Shown: positions 28,044 to 36,998 of the stretch, piece after piece
Numbering within the stretch: position 1 is the stretch's first letter
Layout: each line of letters starts with the position of its first letter
Source of the DNA: Gottschalkia purinilytica
GTDB lineage: Bacteria; Bacillota; Clostridia; Tissierellales; Gottschalkiaceae
Length of the DNA stretch: 64,000 bases
NCBI RefSeq assembly: GCF_001190785.1
Contig: NZ_LGSS01000012.1
Location: 1-64,000 of the forward strand
Reading direction: 5' to 3'
Notes under the pieces: generated by a model
Databases searched by the model: none
Seen by the model: only the letters and a program-made list of their open reading frames with translations
What the model was told of the DNA's origin: nothing
Position numbers and translations under genes: made by a program

Positions 28044-28076
28044 AAAATATGGGACGATATCGTCCCATATTTTTTA
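28044..28076. terminator. Bidirectional terminator
   Basis: AAATATGGGACGATATCGTCCCATATTT is a perfect hairpin with A and T tails between two convergent genes. Confidence 0.9.
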
Positions 28077-28946
28077 TTTTATAGTAACTTCATCAGAGCA
28101 ACTATCTCCTTTTTGATCTTTAAAGCTAAATGAAGACCTAATGGCTCCCTGTGGACATGCTTTTTTACACTTATTACATCTAATACATTCAAGTGAGTTA
28201 GGTTTTTCATATACATTAACATTCATTTCGCATACTTTTGAACATTTTCCACATTTGTTACATGCGTTAGTATTTACCTTAAGCTTATAAAAGCTTATAG
28301 GATTAAACACAGAATATATTGCACCTAATGGACAGATATACTTACAGAATGGTCGGTATATTAGTATAGCTGCCAGTATAGTAATAAGTAATAGTATCAT
28401 TTTCCAGGCATATAAAAATCCTATAGTTGATCTTAATGCCGGATTAGTTAAAACTAAAGGTATACCACCTTCAAGTGTTCCAACAGGACATATAAATTTA
28501 CAAAAATACGGATCTGAAATACCTAGTTCATCTGCTAATACTAACGGAAGTAGTATTACAAATAATGCTAATATCACGTATTTTAAGTATCTTAATATCT
28601 TATCACCTTTAATAATTTTTACCTTTTTAGTTGGTATTTTATGTAGTAAGTCTTGTATAAAGCCAAAAGGACATAACCATCCACATATTAGCCTACCAAA
28701 TAGTACTCCCATAAGTGATATAAAACCAATTACATAGAAAGAGAATTTGTACTTGATACTTCCTATGACTGCTTGTAATGAGCCTATAGGACACGAACCA
28801 AGTGCTCCAGGACATGAGTAACAGTTTAAGCCTGGAACACAAAGACTTTTTGTTTTTCCTGTATAGATTTTTCCTTCTAAAAAGCCTTTTATATTTGCAT
28901 TAGTTCCTATTGAAAATAAAAGTTGAGTTATTGTTCTTTTATCCAA
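28074..28946 (-). CDS. Polytopic 4Fe-4S ferredoxin-type membrane protein (NapH/YccM-like)
   Basis: A 290-residue membrane protein with about five helices and two C-terminal ferredoxin motifs, CNKCGKCSKVCEMNV and CIRCNKCKKACP. Conserved cysteine pairs in the membrane part (CGWLCPFG, FCKFICPVG, FCKYICPLGAIY) are typical of NapH/MauN/RnfB-neighbour proteins thought to move electrons through the membrane. The N-terminal region has a further Cys group (CVPGLNCYSCPGALGSCPIG). It starts with TTG, preceded by GGAGTG at eight bases, and its start overlaps the end of the CXXC micro-protein gene by eight bases. The electron partner is unknown; an FMN-binding protein is common beside such genes but is not seen here. 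Confidence 0.82.
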   Translation of the reverse strand: MDKRTITQLLFSIGTNANIKGFLEGKIYTGKTKSLCVPGLNCYSCPGALGSCPIGSLQAVIGSIKYKFSFYVIGFISLMGVLFGRLICGWLCPFGFIQDLLHKIPTKKVKIIKGDKILRYLKYVILALFVILLPLVLADELGISDPYFCKFICPVGTLEGGIPLVLTNPALRSTIGFLYAWKMILLLITILAAILIYRPFCKYICPLGAIYSVFNPISFYKLKVNTNACNKCGKCSKVCEMNVNVYEKPNSLECIRCNKCKKACPQGAIRSSFSFKDQKGDSCSDEVTIK

Positions 28947-29073
28947 TTCCTATACACTCCAGACATATGTTGATTGCTTTTTGAAGAACTGTTTCTACTT
29001 CTCCTCTAGCTACCCCATAAAACATAGTTAAAATACTTAAAGTTAAGATAACATACTTAATTTTTTGCTTCAA
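28939..29073 (-). CDS. CD1871A-like CXXC micro-protein
   Basis: A 44-residue protein: a membrane helix in KYVILTLSILTMFYGVARGE, then EVETVLQKAINICLECIGIG with a CXXC motif at the end. The pattern fits the small clostridial family named after C. difficile CD1871A, found beside ferredoxin-type membrane proteins. The start is TTG at 29073, seven bases after AAGGGGT; the only nearby ATG is followed directly by a stop. The stop overlaps the start of the downstream 4Fe-4S gene by eight bases, which suggests translational coupling and joint action. The CXXC may donate electrons or bind a metal; this is inference. Confidence 0.75.
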   Translation of the reverse strand: MKQKIKYVILTLSILTMFYGVARGEVETVLQKAINICLECIGIG

Positions 29074-29607
29074 ACTACATACCCCTTTTGTTAAATTATT
29101 TTAATCTTTTTTAAAAAGCTTATTTTATTGATTTTTTATGTTCCTCATTTGATTTAGATCTCGCTATAGATTCTTACACTATTTTACCACTTTTATCAAT
29201 GGAAATTGTAGTGAGGCACCAACGAATTTGCTTAATATTTCTTCTCTAAGTATCTTATTTTAAATTATGCTTTGATATGTTACTTCTTTAGAACTTATTA
29301 TTTTTAGAGACTAAAGCATAATTGGTTATTATTACGAAATTGACTTTCTTGTCTTTCTTTTATATTTTACATAATTTCTTGATAAACTTAGTTAAAATAA
29401 ATTTATATTATTTTTTGATATATGATAATACTAGTAGTATAGCTTTTATTAATTCTTAAATGAAATAACTTAAATATAAATAACCAAATAAAAAAATAAC
29501 TATTAAAACATTTTTTAAGTATAAAATGAAAATCAACAGTCTAAATAGACAGGGAAAGATATGGTCATTAATAAAAAAGACAGAGAAATATATGGAGTGT
29601 GGTACTT
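29074..29607. other. Divergent intergenic region
   Basis: About 530 bases between the micro-protein gene and the response regulator. It holds an exact 11-bp inverted repeat (29263-29273 with 29313-29323, AATTATGCTTT and its complement) around a 39-base loop, which could be a small structured RNA or a regulator site. No gene is visible. Confidence 0.4.
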
Positions 29608-30309
29608 ATGAATTATAAGATAATGATTGTAGAAGATGATACTTCAATTGCAAATCTTCTTAGCGATTATATTGAAAAGTATGGATATGAAACTATAGTA
29701 GTTAAAGACTTTGAGAAGGTACTTGAGATATTTGAAGAAGAAAACCCACATCTAGTATTACTTGATGTTAACTTACCTAGATATGATGGATACTATTGGT
29801 GTAGAAAAATAAGGAATAAGTCTTTATGTCCTATAATATTCATTTCAGCAAGAGTAGGAGAAATTGAACAAGTAATGGCAATTGAAAGTGGAGCCGATGA
29901 TTATATTACTAAACCGTTTTATTATGATGTAGTTATTGCTAAGATTAAAAGTCAGTTAAGACGTTCATATGGAAATTATTCATTACAATCTCAGCAAAGA
30001 ACTATAGAAGTTGAAGGATTAACTTTGTATCCTGAAGTTCCAGAACTTAGATATAATGATAAAACTGTAATTACAACAAAAAAGGAATCTATACTAATAG
30101 AAATACTTATCTCAAATTATCCTAAGTCTGTAAGTAGAGATATACTATTAGAAAAGTTATGGGATGATCAGAGCTTTGTTGAAGAAAACACTTTAAATGT
30201 TAATGTTGCTAGACTTAGAAAGAGATTACAAGAACTTGATATTGAAGAAGCAATTAAGACTGTAAGAGGAGTAGGATATAGATTAGAAGTGACCTGGAGG
30301 AATGATTAA
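29608..30309 (+). CDS. Bce-type response regulator
   Basis: A 233-residue OmpR-family regulator. Asp53 in LVLLDVNLPRYDG is the phospho-acceptor, DDYITKPFYYDVVIAKI closes the receiver domain, and the winged helix contains TKKESILIEILI and NTLNVNVARLRKRL. The NLP..DGY.WCRKIR receiver motif is typical of BceR/VraR-like partners of peptide-sensing ABC transporters. ATG 29608 follows GGAGTGTGG; a GTG at 29599 is inside that site. It overlaps the kinase gene by one base. The expected target, TTACA-N4-TGTAA, is found at 31391 and 34318. Confidence 0.92.
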   Translation: MNYKIMIVEDDTSIANLLSDYIEKYGYETIVVKDFEKVLEIFEEENPHLVLLDVNLPRYDGYYWCRKIRNKSLCPIIFISARVGEIEQVMAIESGADDYITKPFYYDVVIAKIKSQLRRSYGNYSLQSQQRTIEVEGLTLYPEVPELRYNDKTVITTKKESILIEILISNYPKSVSRDILLEKLWDDQSFVEENTLNVNVARLRKRLQELDIEEAIKTVRGVGYRLEVTWRND

Positions 30310-31289
30310 TGAAATTTTTCTTTAGGGAGTATGTTTCATTTGTATTCTTATATTTATTTAATATAATATTTCTTATGGTATTTTATTATTTTCTAGGAGG
30401 ATTTGATAATAGGAATAATTTAATATATTTTATAATTCTGAGTTTATTCATCTTAGGAGCTTTTTTAGTAGGTAAGTATCTTATTAATAGAAGATTATAT
30501 AATAGATTGCAAAAAGGATATTTTGAGGATTTTGAAAGCTCTTTATCACCTCTTGGAATATCACCACTTTCTGAGAGCTCTCATAAGCTATTTAAGTCTC
30601 AATATCGATTATATCAAAAAGAAATACAAGAATATAATAGAAAGCAGAATGAATATTTAACGTTTATAAATCAATGGGTACATCAAATGAAGACACCACT
30701 TTCAGTGATTAAGTTAACTGTTCAGCAAAATGAATATGAACCTTATATGGATACAATTAGAGATGAAGTTGAAAAGCTTAATAAAGGATTGAATATGGCA
30801 TTATACTTGGCTAGATTTAATGTCTTTCAACATGATTTCAAAGTAGAAACTATAGACTTGAAACCAATGATTATTAATGTTGTAAATGATCTAAAACATT
30901 TCTTTATAAAGAAAAGAATATATCCTAGCGTTGATATAAAAGATGATATTAGTATTCAATCAGATAAAAAATGGTTAATGTTCATATTAGATCAACTAGT
31001 AACTAATGCTATAAAATATTCAATTGACGAAGGGAAAAGAGTATACATTTCAACATATAGAAGAGAACATAAACTGGTACTTGAAGTAAAAGATGAAGGT
31101 GTAGGAATACCTAAAAGTGATATAAGGAGAGTATTTGATCCATTTTATACAGGAGAAAATGGGAGAAAATTTGGTGAATCAACAGGTATGGGGTTATATA
31201 TAGTATCTGAAATTTGCAAGAAATTAGATCATAAATTAGAACTTGAATCTGAAGTAGGACAAGGAACAAGTGTTAGAATCTTATTCTAA
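30309..31289 (+). CDS. Bce-type intramembrane-sensing histidine kinase
   Basis: A 326-residue kinase with two membrane helices in the first 60 residues and almost no extracellular loop (about 7-27 and 34-55), the signature of the BceS class that receives its signal from an ABC permease. His125 in INQWVHQMKTPLSVIK is the phospho-site; ATPase motifs are LDQLVTNAIKYS, DEGVGIPKSDIRRVFDPF and STGMGLYIVSEI. The gene overlaps the regulator by one base. A BceAB-type transporter follows at 31488 with its own promoter region, completing the four-part module. Confidence 0.93.
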   Translation: MKFFFREYVSFVFLYLFNIIFLMVFYYFLGGFDNRNNLIYFIILSLFILGAFLVGKYLINRRLYNRLQKGYFEDFESSLSPLGISPLSESSHKLFKSQYRLYQKEIQEYNRKQNEYLTFINQWVHQMKTPLSVIKLTVQQNEYEPYMDTIRDEVEKLNKGLNMALYLARFNVFQHDFKVETIDLKPMIINVVNDLKHFFIKKRIYPSVDIKDDISIQSDKKWLMFILDQLVTNAIKYSIDEGKRVYISTYRREHKLVLEVKDEGVGIPKSDIRRVFDPFYTGENGRKFGESTGMGLYIVSEICKKLDHKLELESEVGQGTSVRILF

Positions 31290-31390
31290 TTACTTGTTTT
31301 TTTATAATTTATTTTCTTCGAATTAAGAGTAGAAGAGTATTTAACTTTTTTAATAGTTAAATACTTATTAGTATATAAAAAATAATAACC

Positions 31391-31404
31391 TTACACAAAT
31401 GTAA
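31391..31404 (+). promoter_or_regulatory. BceR-type operator upstream of the transporter
   Basis: TTACACAAATGTAA matches the BceR-family site TNACA-N4-TGTAA exactly. It lies about 85 bases before the ATPase start, as in known bceAB-type promoters. Confidence 0.75.
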
Positions 31405-31487
31405 TAAACCTGAAAGATAATTAAATAGTAAGAAATAGATAGATATCCTATACTTAATTTATAACAAATAGTGAAAGGAAGATAAAT

Positions 31488-32246
31488 ATGGAAGTATTAA
31501 AGTTAAACCAAATTACAAAAACATATGAAGGAAAAGTTTCTTATAGAGTTCTTAAAGGTATAAATCTCTCAATAGAAGAAGGAGAGTTTGTTGCTATAAT
31601 GGGACCTTCAGGAAGTGGTAAAACTACTTTACTAAACGTTATTTCAACAATAGATGATCCAACTTCAGGAGAAGTTTTACTTAATGGAAAAAATCCTCAT
31701 AGACTAAAGGGAAGTAAATTAGCTCTTTTTCGTCGTAGAGAATTAGGATTCGTATTCCAATACTTTAACCTTATGGATACTTTAACAATAGGCGAAAATA
31801 TAGTACTGCCTTTAACACTAGATGGACGTAGCTTAAATGAAATGGACAAAAAGCTAGAACAAATTTCAAAAAAGTTAGGTATAGATAGTATCATAAATAA
31901 GAGAACTTTTGAGGTTTCAGGAGGGCAAATGCAACGTGCGGCGATTGCTAGGGCTATAATACATTCACCATCATTATTATTAGCAGATGAGCCTACTGGA
32001 AATCTAGATTCAAAAGCATCAAAAGATGTTATGGAATTATTTGAAACTGTAAATAAAGAAGATAAGGTTACTACTTTAATAGTTACACATGATGCCTTCG
32101 CCGCAAGTTACTGTAGCAGGGTAGTATTTATAAAAGACGGAGAAGTTTATAATGAAATATATAAAGGTGAAAGCAGACAACAATTTTATCAAAAAATCCT
32201 AGAGGTACTTTCTTTACTAGGAGGGGATACTAATGAACTTCTCTAA
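31488..32246 (+). CDS. BceA-type ABC ATPase
   Basis: A 252-residue ATPase with Walker A GPSGSGKTT (39-47), Q-loop FVFQYFNLMDTLTIGENIVLPL, a signature that reads VSGGQMQRAAIARAI, and Walker B LLLADEPTGNLDS. The Met after GGQ and the short C-terminal tail are usual in BceA/YxdL proteins. It overlaps the permease gene by 14 bases. Together with the permease it should remove or detect cell-wall-active peptide antibiotics such as bacitracin-, lantibiotic- or defensin-like compounds. Confidence 0.93.
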   Translation: MEVLKLNQITKTYEGKVSYRVLKGINLSIEEGEFVAIMGPSGSGKTTLLNVISTIDDPTSGEVLLNGKNPHRLKGSKLALFRRRELGFVFQYFNLMDTLTIGENIVLPLTLDGRSLNEMDKKLEQISKKLGIDSIINKRTFEVSGGQMQRAAIARAIIHSPSLLLADEPTGNLDSKASKDVMELFETVNKEDKVTTLIVTHDAFAASYCSRVVFIKDGEVYNEIYKGESRQQFYQKILEVLSLLGGDTNELL

Positions 32247-34152
32247 GTTTGCTTACAATAATGTAACAAGAAACTTTAAAACATATCTAGCATATTTTTT
32301 AAGTAGTGCATTTTCGGTATTCATTTTTTTCTCTTTTGCAATATGTATGTTTCATCCTACTATAAGAAATTCTGGCATGGATATAGGCTCAACCGCTTTT
32401 ATGGCGTTAGCTACATCAGAAATTGTAATATTTATGTTTACATTTTTATTCATATTGTACTCATTAGGTATGTTCTTAAAGATCAGACTAAAAGAGTTTG
32501 GAACTTTAACTATATTGGGGATAACCAAAAATCAGATAAACAAATTAATATTATTAGAAAATATAATAATAGGAACATTATCAATAGTTACAGGTATAGT
32601 ATTAGGAATTGTGTTTTCGAAGTTTTTCTTACTTCTTTCTGCAAAAGTATTATATATAGATATAGATAAGTTTTATTTTCCAATACAGGCTATATTATTA
32701 ACTTTAGCAGCTTTTGCACTATTATTTATTATAATAGCTACTTTTACGCCAATGATAATTGGAAAACATAAGGTAATAGATTTACTTGACGGATCTAAGA
32801 AACCTACAAAGACACCTAAAGCTTCACCAGTACTATCTATAATGTCAGTTGTAATTATAGTATTAGGATATATTGTAGCTTTAGAAGGAGCAGGTATATT
32901 CGGCGTAGAAGGAAATGAAATATACATTAGCATGGTATTAATTGTAATAGGGACTTTATTGTTATTCTCACAATTTAGTGTATTTGCTATAGCCCTTCTT
33001 AAGAAGAATCGTAAGTTTTATATGAAAAAAACAAATTTACTATGGATATCAGATCTTGCCTATAAGCTAAAAGAGAATTCAAGGATGTTGTTTATAGTAA
33101 GTATTGTTTCAACAGTAGCTTTTACTTCAGTAGCAGGACTATTTGTCTTTAATTCAATGAAAGCGAAGGGAACGGAAGAAAAATTCCCGTTACCTTATAA
33201 CTATATTGCTGAACCAAATGACACTGTCAGAGATAAGAACATAAAAGAAATTGAAAGCAAATTTAAAGAAGGTAATTTTGAATATCATAAGTATACAGCT
33301 ACTTTTTTAGAACAAAAAAATAATGAAGATGAAAAATACTATATAATGAATGCTTCAGACTACAATAATTTAGCTAAAGCCATAAATAGAAAAACTATTT
33401 ATATAAAAAATGATGAGGTAGTTTTAGTTCCGACATATCCTAGTCTACCAACTAGAGAAGCTTTGCTAAAGATAAAAAATATTAAGTTTAACTCTACAAA
33501 TTCTAGCTATAAGGTAAAAGAGGTTGGAGAGTCAAATATATTGCCTATAGGAATTCTATCACAAATGGTAGTTGTAAATGATGATGTTTTTAATAAAATA
33601 TCTAATAAACTTCCTAATTTAAAATACTATGGATATGATGTTCCAAGATGGAAAGATACATTAAATATACAAGAAGAGATAAGAAAGGATATGATTGACC
33701 TAGATAATCCAGAAAAGATGACTCACTATGTGTTGAATTCTCCAAGTCTTTACTATACAGAAAAGCAACAAGGAAATATGCTTTTATATATGGGATTTTT
33801 TATAGGAGTGATATTCTTTATAGGAGCAGGTAGTTTCTTATACTTTAGATTCTATACTGACTTAAATCAAGATAAAGAAAAGTACAAAAATATGGCAAAA
33901 ATAGGACTTTCTACAGATGAAATAAAGAAAACATCTACTATACAAATGGCAACATTATTCTTTGTACCATATATAGTAGCATCTATTCATACTATAGTAG
34001 CATTAAAATCTTTAGAGAACATTACGTATACTTCACTTATAGGATATGCTTTAACAGTCCTTGGAGGATTCTTCGTTGCACAAGTTATATACTTCTTAAT
34101 AATACGATCATTCTATCTTAAGAATGTTACAAAACATATAGGAGAACAATAA
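32233..34152 (+). CDS. BceB-type FtsX-family permease
   Basis: A 639-residue permease with the ten-helix Bce layout: one N-terminal helix (FKTYLAYFLSSAFSVFIFFSF), groups of helices up to about residue 310, a large extracellular domain of about 215 residues (about 310-525) that forms the ligand-binding loop of the class, and final helices at about 525-630. It starts with MNFSKFAYNNVTRNFKTYLAY, as BceB homologues do. It overlaps the ATPase gene by 14 bases and ends at a compact terminator. It should act both as resistance pump and as sensor for the adjacent kinase. The peptide recognised is unknown. Confidence 0.92.
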   Translation: MNFSKFAYNNVTRNFKTYLAYFLSSAFSVFIFFSFAICMFHPTIRNSGMDIGSTAFMALATSEIVIFMFTFLFILYSLGMFLKIRLKEFGTLTILGITKNQINKLILLENIIIGTLSIVTGIVLGIVFSKFFLLLSAKVLYIDIDKFYFPIQAILLTLAAFALLFIIIATFTPMIIGKHKVIDLLDGSKKPTKTPKASPVLSIMSVVIIVLGYIVALEGAGIFGVEGNEIYISMVLIVIGTLLLFSQFSVFAIALLKKNRKFYMKKTNLLWISDLAYKLKENSRMLFIVSIVSTVAFTSVAGLFVFNSMKAKGTEEKFPLPYNYIAEPNDTVRDKNIKEIESKFKEGNFEYHKYTATFLEQKNNEDEKYYIMNASDYNNLAKAINRKTIYIKNDEVVLVPTYPSLPTREALLKIKNIKFNSTNSSYKVKEVGESNILPIGILSQMVVVNDDVFNKISNKLPNLKYYGYDVPRWKDTLNIQEEIRKDMIDLDNPEKMTHYVLNSPSLYYTEKQQGNMLLYMGFFIGVIFFIGAGSFLYFRFYTDLNQDKEKYKNMAKIGLSTDEIKKTSTIQMATLFFVPYIVASIHTIVALKSLENITYTSLIGYALTVLGGFFVAQVIYFLIIRSFYLKNVTKHIGEQ

Positions 34153-34156
34153 TATT

Positions 34157-34187
34157 AAAAGGCTATCAAATTGATAGCCTTTTAATA
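34157..34187 (+). terminator. Terminator after the Bce transporter
   Basis: AAAAGGCTATCAA pairs with TTGATAGCCTTTT and a short AT tail follows. Confidence 0.8.
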
Positions 34188-34317
34188 TGTGACATTTCCA
34201 GAACATTTTGAGATGTTATTATAAATAGTTATAGTTTCTGTAATGACTGAAAACTGTAGGTAATTACTTTAAAAAATTAAAAGTGTTTCTAGCTCCTTAC
34301 AAATACAATATAAAGTA

Positions 34318-34331
34318 TTACATCAATGTAA
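34318..34331 (+). promoter_or_regulatory. Second BceR-type operator, upstream of the lipoprotein gene
   Basis: TTACATCAATGTAA again fits TNACA-N4-TGTAA exactly and lies about 87 bases before the start codon, almost the same distance as at the transporter gene. This places the lipoprotein in the same regulon. Confidence 0.7.
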
Positions 34332-34417
34332 GGAAAATGTAAGAGACATAGATAGTTGATATATATACTTTACATTATAATTAGCTTAGGAAGTTAAAGA
34401 ACAAGGAGTGATAAACA

Positions 34418-35050
34418 ATGAAAATTAAAAAAGCATTAATACTTTCTTTGACAGGACTAATTGTATTTCTTTGAGCAGGTTGTGATGGAATAAAAGATAA
34501 AATGAGTGAAAAATTTAATGAAGAGATTAAAAGAGAGATTGGAAAAAAAGTAGAATATGATAAAGATACTATTTTAAAAGTAGCTCAAGATGGTTTGGAA
34601 AAATATTTTAAAGTAAAAGTTAGTACAAATGATAAACAAATTAAATATTATGATCCAAATGATCTTGTAGAGAGTAAAACTAACAAACCTATATATGAGG
34701 GTATTGGAATTACAGCATTATCAGAAGGTGAACCAAAGATAAATGAAATTAGAGGATTTGAGGCTAGAATAAATCCTGATAGCAATGAAATATTAAGATT
34801 ATCAGTTGACAAGCATGTAAAAGGAAATGCTAAGGATACAGTAAAAGATGAGGAAGGTAAAAATATAGCTATTCAATTTATTAAAGAAAATAAATTAATA
34901 GAAAATATTGATTCAATGAAATTTATTGAAAGAACAGATGAAAAAGGTATATCTTCATTTAAATTTGAATATGATCAAAATAAAACTATGACAATAGTTA
35001 TTAACTCTTTAAAAGAAGTTATATCATTTATACATGAAGATAAACAATAA
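34418..35050 (+). pseudogene. Putative lipoprotein with an in-frame TGA in the signal peptide
   Basis: From ATG 34418, with AAGGAGTGAT upstream, the frame reads MKIKKALILSLTGLIVFL, then TGA (34472-34474), then AGCDGIKDKMSEK and 180 further codons without interruption. The TGA takes the -3 lipobox position, normally Leu, so one T-to-G change of TTA would explain it. The remaining soluble part is PepSY/YcdB-like in layout (GIGITALSEGEPKINEIRGF, ARINPDSNEILRLSV, MTIVINSLKEVISFI). A shorter start at ATG 34502 would give an unexported 182-residue protein but has no ribosome binding site. Control by the Bce-type operator implies a role in peptide resistance. A sequencing error is also possible. Confidence 0.65.
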
Positions 35051-35113
35051 GAGGTAATATATTACTAGTATGAAAAAGAAAGTATTAAAACAATAAGAAA
35101 TATTTACTTTAAT

Positions 35114-35152
35114 AAAGAAGATAATATTGATGGAATTATCTTCTTTTTATTT
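35114..35152 (+). terminator. Terminator after the lipoprotein gene
   Basis: AAAGAAGATAAT pairs with ATTATCTTCTTT and a T-rich tail follows. Confidence 0.85.
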
Positions 35153-35252
35153 TAAATAATTACTAATATAGATAACATGTACTTCTTTTTTTATCTTAAT
35201 TGTAATAATATATAAGTAGAAATTCAAATATGACGTATGAAGGAGTATAGCT

Positions 35253-35738
35253 ATGAGATATGTTATTAGAGAAAAGATATTTTCTTTAGGCGATAATTTT
35301 AATATAGAGGACGAATTCGGTAATCCAAGATTTCAAGTAATAGGAAAGGTATTTTCTTTAGGAGATAAGCTCTCTGTGTATAATATGAATGGAGATGAAT
35401 TGTTCTATATAGAACAAAAATTACTTAGATTTTTACCAGAATACAGTATATATAAGGGACAAGAATTAGTTGCTAAGATAAAGAAGAAGCTTACTTTTTT
35501 TAGATCAGAATTTATGATAGAAAGTATTTATGGAAATTTTGAAATACATGGAGATATTATTGCTTATAATTTTTATATAACTAAAAATGGGGAAACCATA
35601 GCTACAGTTAATAAAAAACTTCTGTCTTTATCAGATAGTTATGCATTAGATGTAAAAGATGGAGAAAATGATGACTTTATAGTTACTTTAGTTATTGTTA
35701 TAGATCAGATATTACATGATAATGATGGAAAGAAATAA
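35253..35738 (+). CDS. LURP-one-related family protein
   Basis: A 161-residue Tubby-like beta-barrel protein of the LURP-one-related/YxjI group. The family pattern is clear: MRYVIREKIFSLGDNFNIED, then GNPRFQVIGKVFSLGDKLSV, LFYIEQKLLRFLPEYSIYKG, and FYITKNGETIATVNKKLLSL, where repeated strands carry the same -K(I/V)FSLGD- motif. Members may bind membrane lipids or act as scramblase-like proteins; in bacteria the role is unknown. It stands 18 bases upstream of the flavin oxidoreductase gene and may share its transcript. Start follows AAGGAGTATAGCT. Confidence 0.85.
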   Translation: MRYVIREKIFSLGDNFNIEDEFGNPRFQVIGKVFSLGDKLSVYNMNGDELFYIEQKLLRFLPEYSIYKGQELVAKIKKKLTFFRSEFMIESIYGNFEIHGDIIAYNFYITKNGETIATVNKKLLSLSDSYALDVKDGENDDFIVTLVIVIDQILHDNDGKK

Positions 35739-35756
35739 AAAAGGGGGGAATGTAGT

Positions 35757-36770
35757 ATGAAAACCTTATTTGACAAAGTCAATATGAACGGACTTGAGGC
35801 TAAGAATAGATTTGTTCGTTCAGCTACTTGGGAAGGAATGGCTGATGAAAATGGACATTTAACAGATAATATATATAACTTGTATGAAGACTTAGCAAAA
35901 GGAGGAGTTGGACTTATAATTACAGGCTATGCTAAAGTCTTTGAATATGATGAACCAGCTAAAAATATGCTAGGTATTTATGATGATACTTTTGTTGAGG
36001 AATATAAAAAACTTACATCATTGATACACAAATATGACTCTAAAGTAATCATACAAATAGTCTTAGGTAAAGAATATATAAACAAAGAAAAAGGATTAAA
36101 CGAATATGGATTTACAGATAAATATGGTAATGAAGATATAGATAATATAAAGAGAGCATTTAAAGAAGCGTCAAGAAGAGCAAAAGAAGCAGGATTTGAT
36201 GGAGTACAAATACACGGAGCTCATGGATACTTTTTAAGTAGAACTTTAAGTCCTAAGTACAATACAAGAAGTGATAAATATGGTGGAAGTGTAGAGAATA
36301 GAGGAAGACTGATATTAGAAGTATATGATGAAATGAGAAAAGAGGTAGGAAAAGATTATCATATATCTATAAAAATAAACTCTTCAGACTTTGAAGATGA
36401 TGGCGCAACATTTGAAGAATGTAAATATGTATGTAAGGCCTTAGATGAAAGAGGAATAGATTCTATAGAAATAAGTGGGATGAAACCATCAAATACATCA
36501 AAACAAGAAGCTATATATAAAGAGTATGGAGAAGAAATTGCAAAAGAAATAAATGCTCCTGTGTTTTTGGTAGGATTAAATAGAACTGTTGATAGAATGA
36601 ATGAAATAATAAATTCTACAAAGATAGAGTGTATATCAATATGTAGACCATTTATATGCCAACCAGATTTAGTAAATAAGTTTGAAAATCTAGAAATAAA
36701 TAAGGTTAAATGTGTAAGTTGTGGTAAATGTGTTACAGAAGAAGGGATTAGATGTATTTTAAATAAGTAA
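35757..36770 (+). CDS. Old-yellow-enzyme-family flavin oxidoreductase
   Basis: A 337-residue FMN-dependent TIM-barrel oxidoreductase. Visible are NRFVRSATWEGMADENGHLT at the N-terminus, GVQIHGAHGYFLSRTLSPKY with the substrate-binding HGAH and NTRSDKYGGSVENR, the phosphate-binding region FLVGLNRT, and a C-terminal CVSCGKC and C. The enzyme reduces activated C=C bonds (enones, nitro-compounds) using NAD(P)H. It lacks the second, NADH-binding half found in 2,4-dienoyl-CoA reductase. A very strong AAGGGGGGAA ribosome binding site precedes the ATG. The physiological substrate is unknown. Confidence 0.9.
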   Translation: MKTLFDKVNMNGLEAKNRFVRSATWEGMADENGHLTDNIYNLYEDLAKGGVGLIITGYAKVFEYDEPAKNMLGIYDDTFVEEYKKLTSLIHKYDSKVIIQIVLGKEYINKEKGLNEYGFTDKYGNEDIDNIKRAFKEASRRAKEAGFDGVQIHGAHGYFLSRTLSPKYNTRSDKYGGSVENRGRLILEVYDEMRKEVGKDYHISIKINSSDFEDDGATFEECKYVCKALDERGIDSIEISGMKPSNTSKQEAIYKEYGEEIAKEINAPVFLVGLNRTVDRMNEIINSTKIECISICRPFICQPDLVNKFENLEINKVKCVSCGKCVTEEGIRCILNK

Positions 36771-36998
36771 ATTATAACTTTATATTAAAGTTAAACTATC
36801 ACGTTAGCTGAAAATTGTGTATAAATAAAGATTCTAAGTTAGAAATTGTCAGTTACATATTGGCAAAGATCACTATAAAAGTATAAATAAAACATATAGA
36901 TGACACAAGATAAATAGTTTTTTTTGATTATACAAGCTCCTATAATAAATATTATAATTTTATAAAGTTGAGAAATTTATAATATAGGAGTGAGATCA

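Noticed and set aside
34472-34474. Selenocysteine codon in the lipoprotein signal peptide
   Set aside because: The position is the lipobox, where Leu is expected; there is no hairpin after the TGA and no homologous Cys. A nonsense mutation or sequencing error is more likely.
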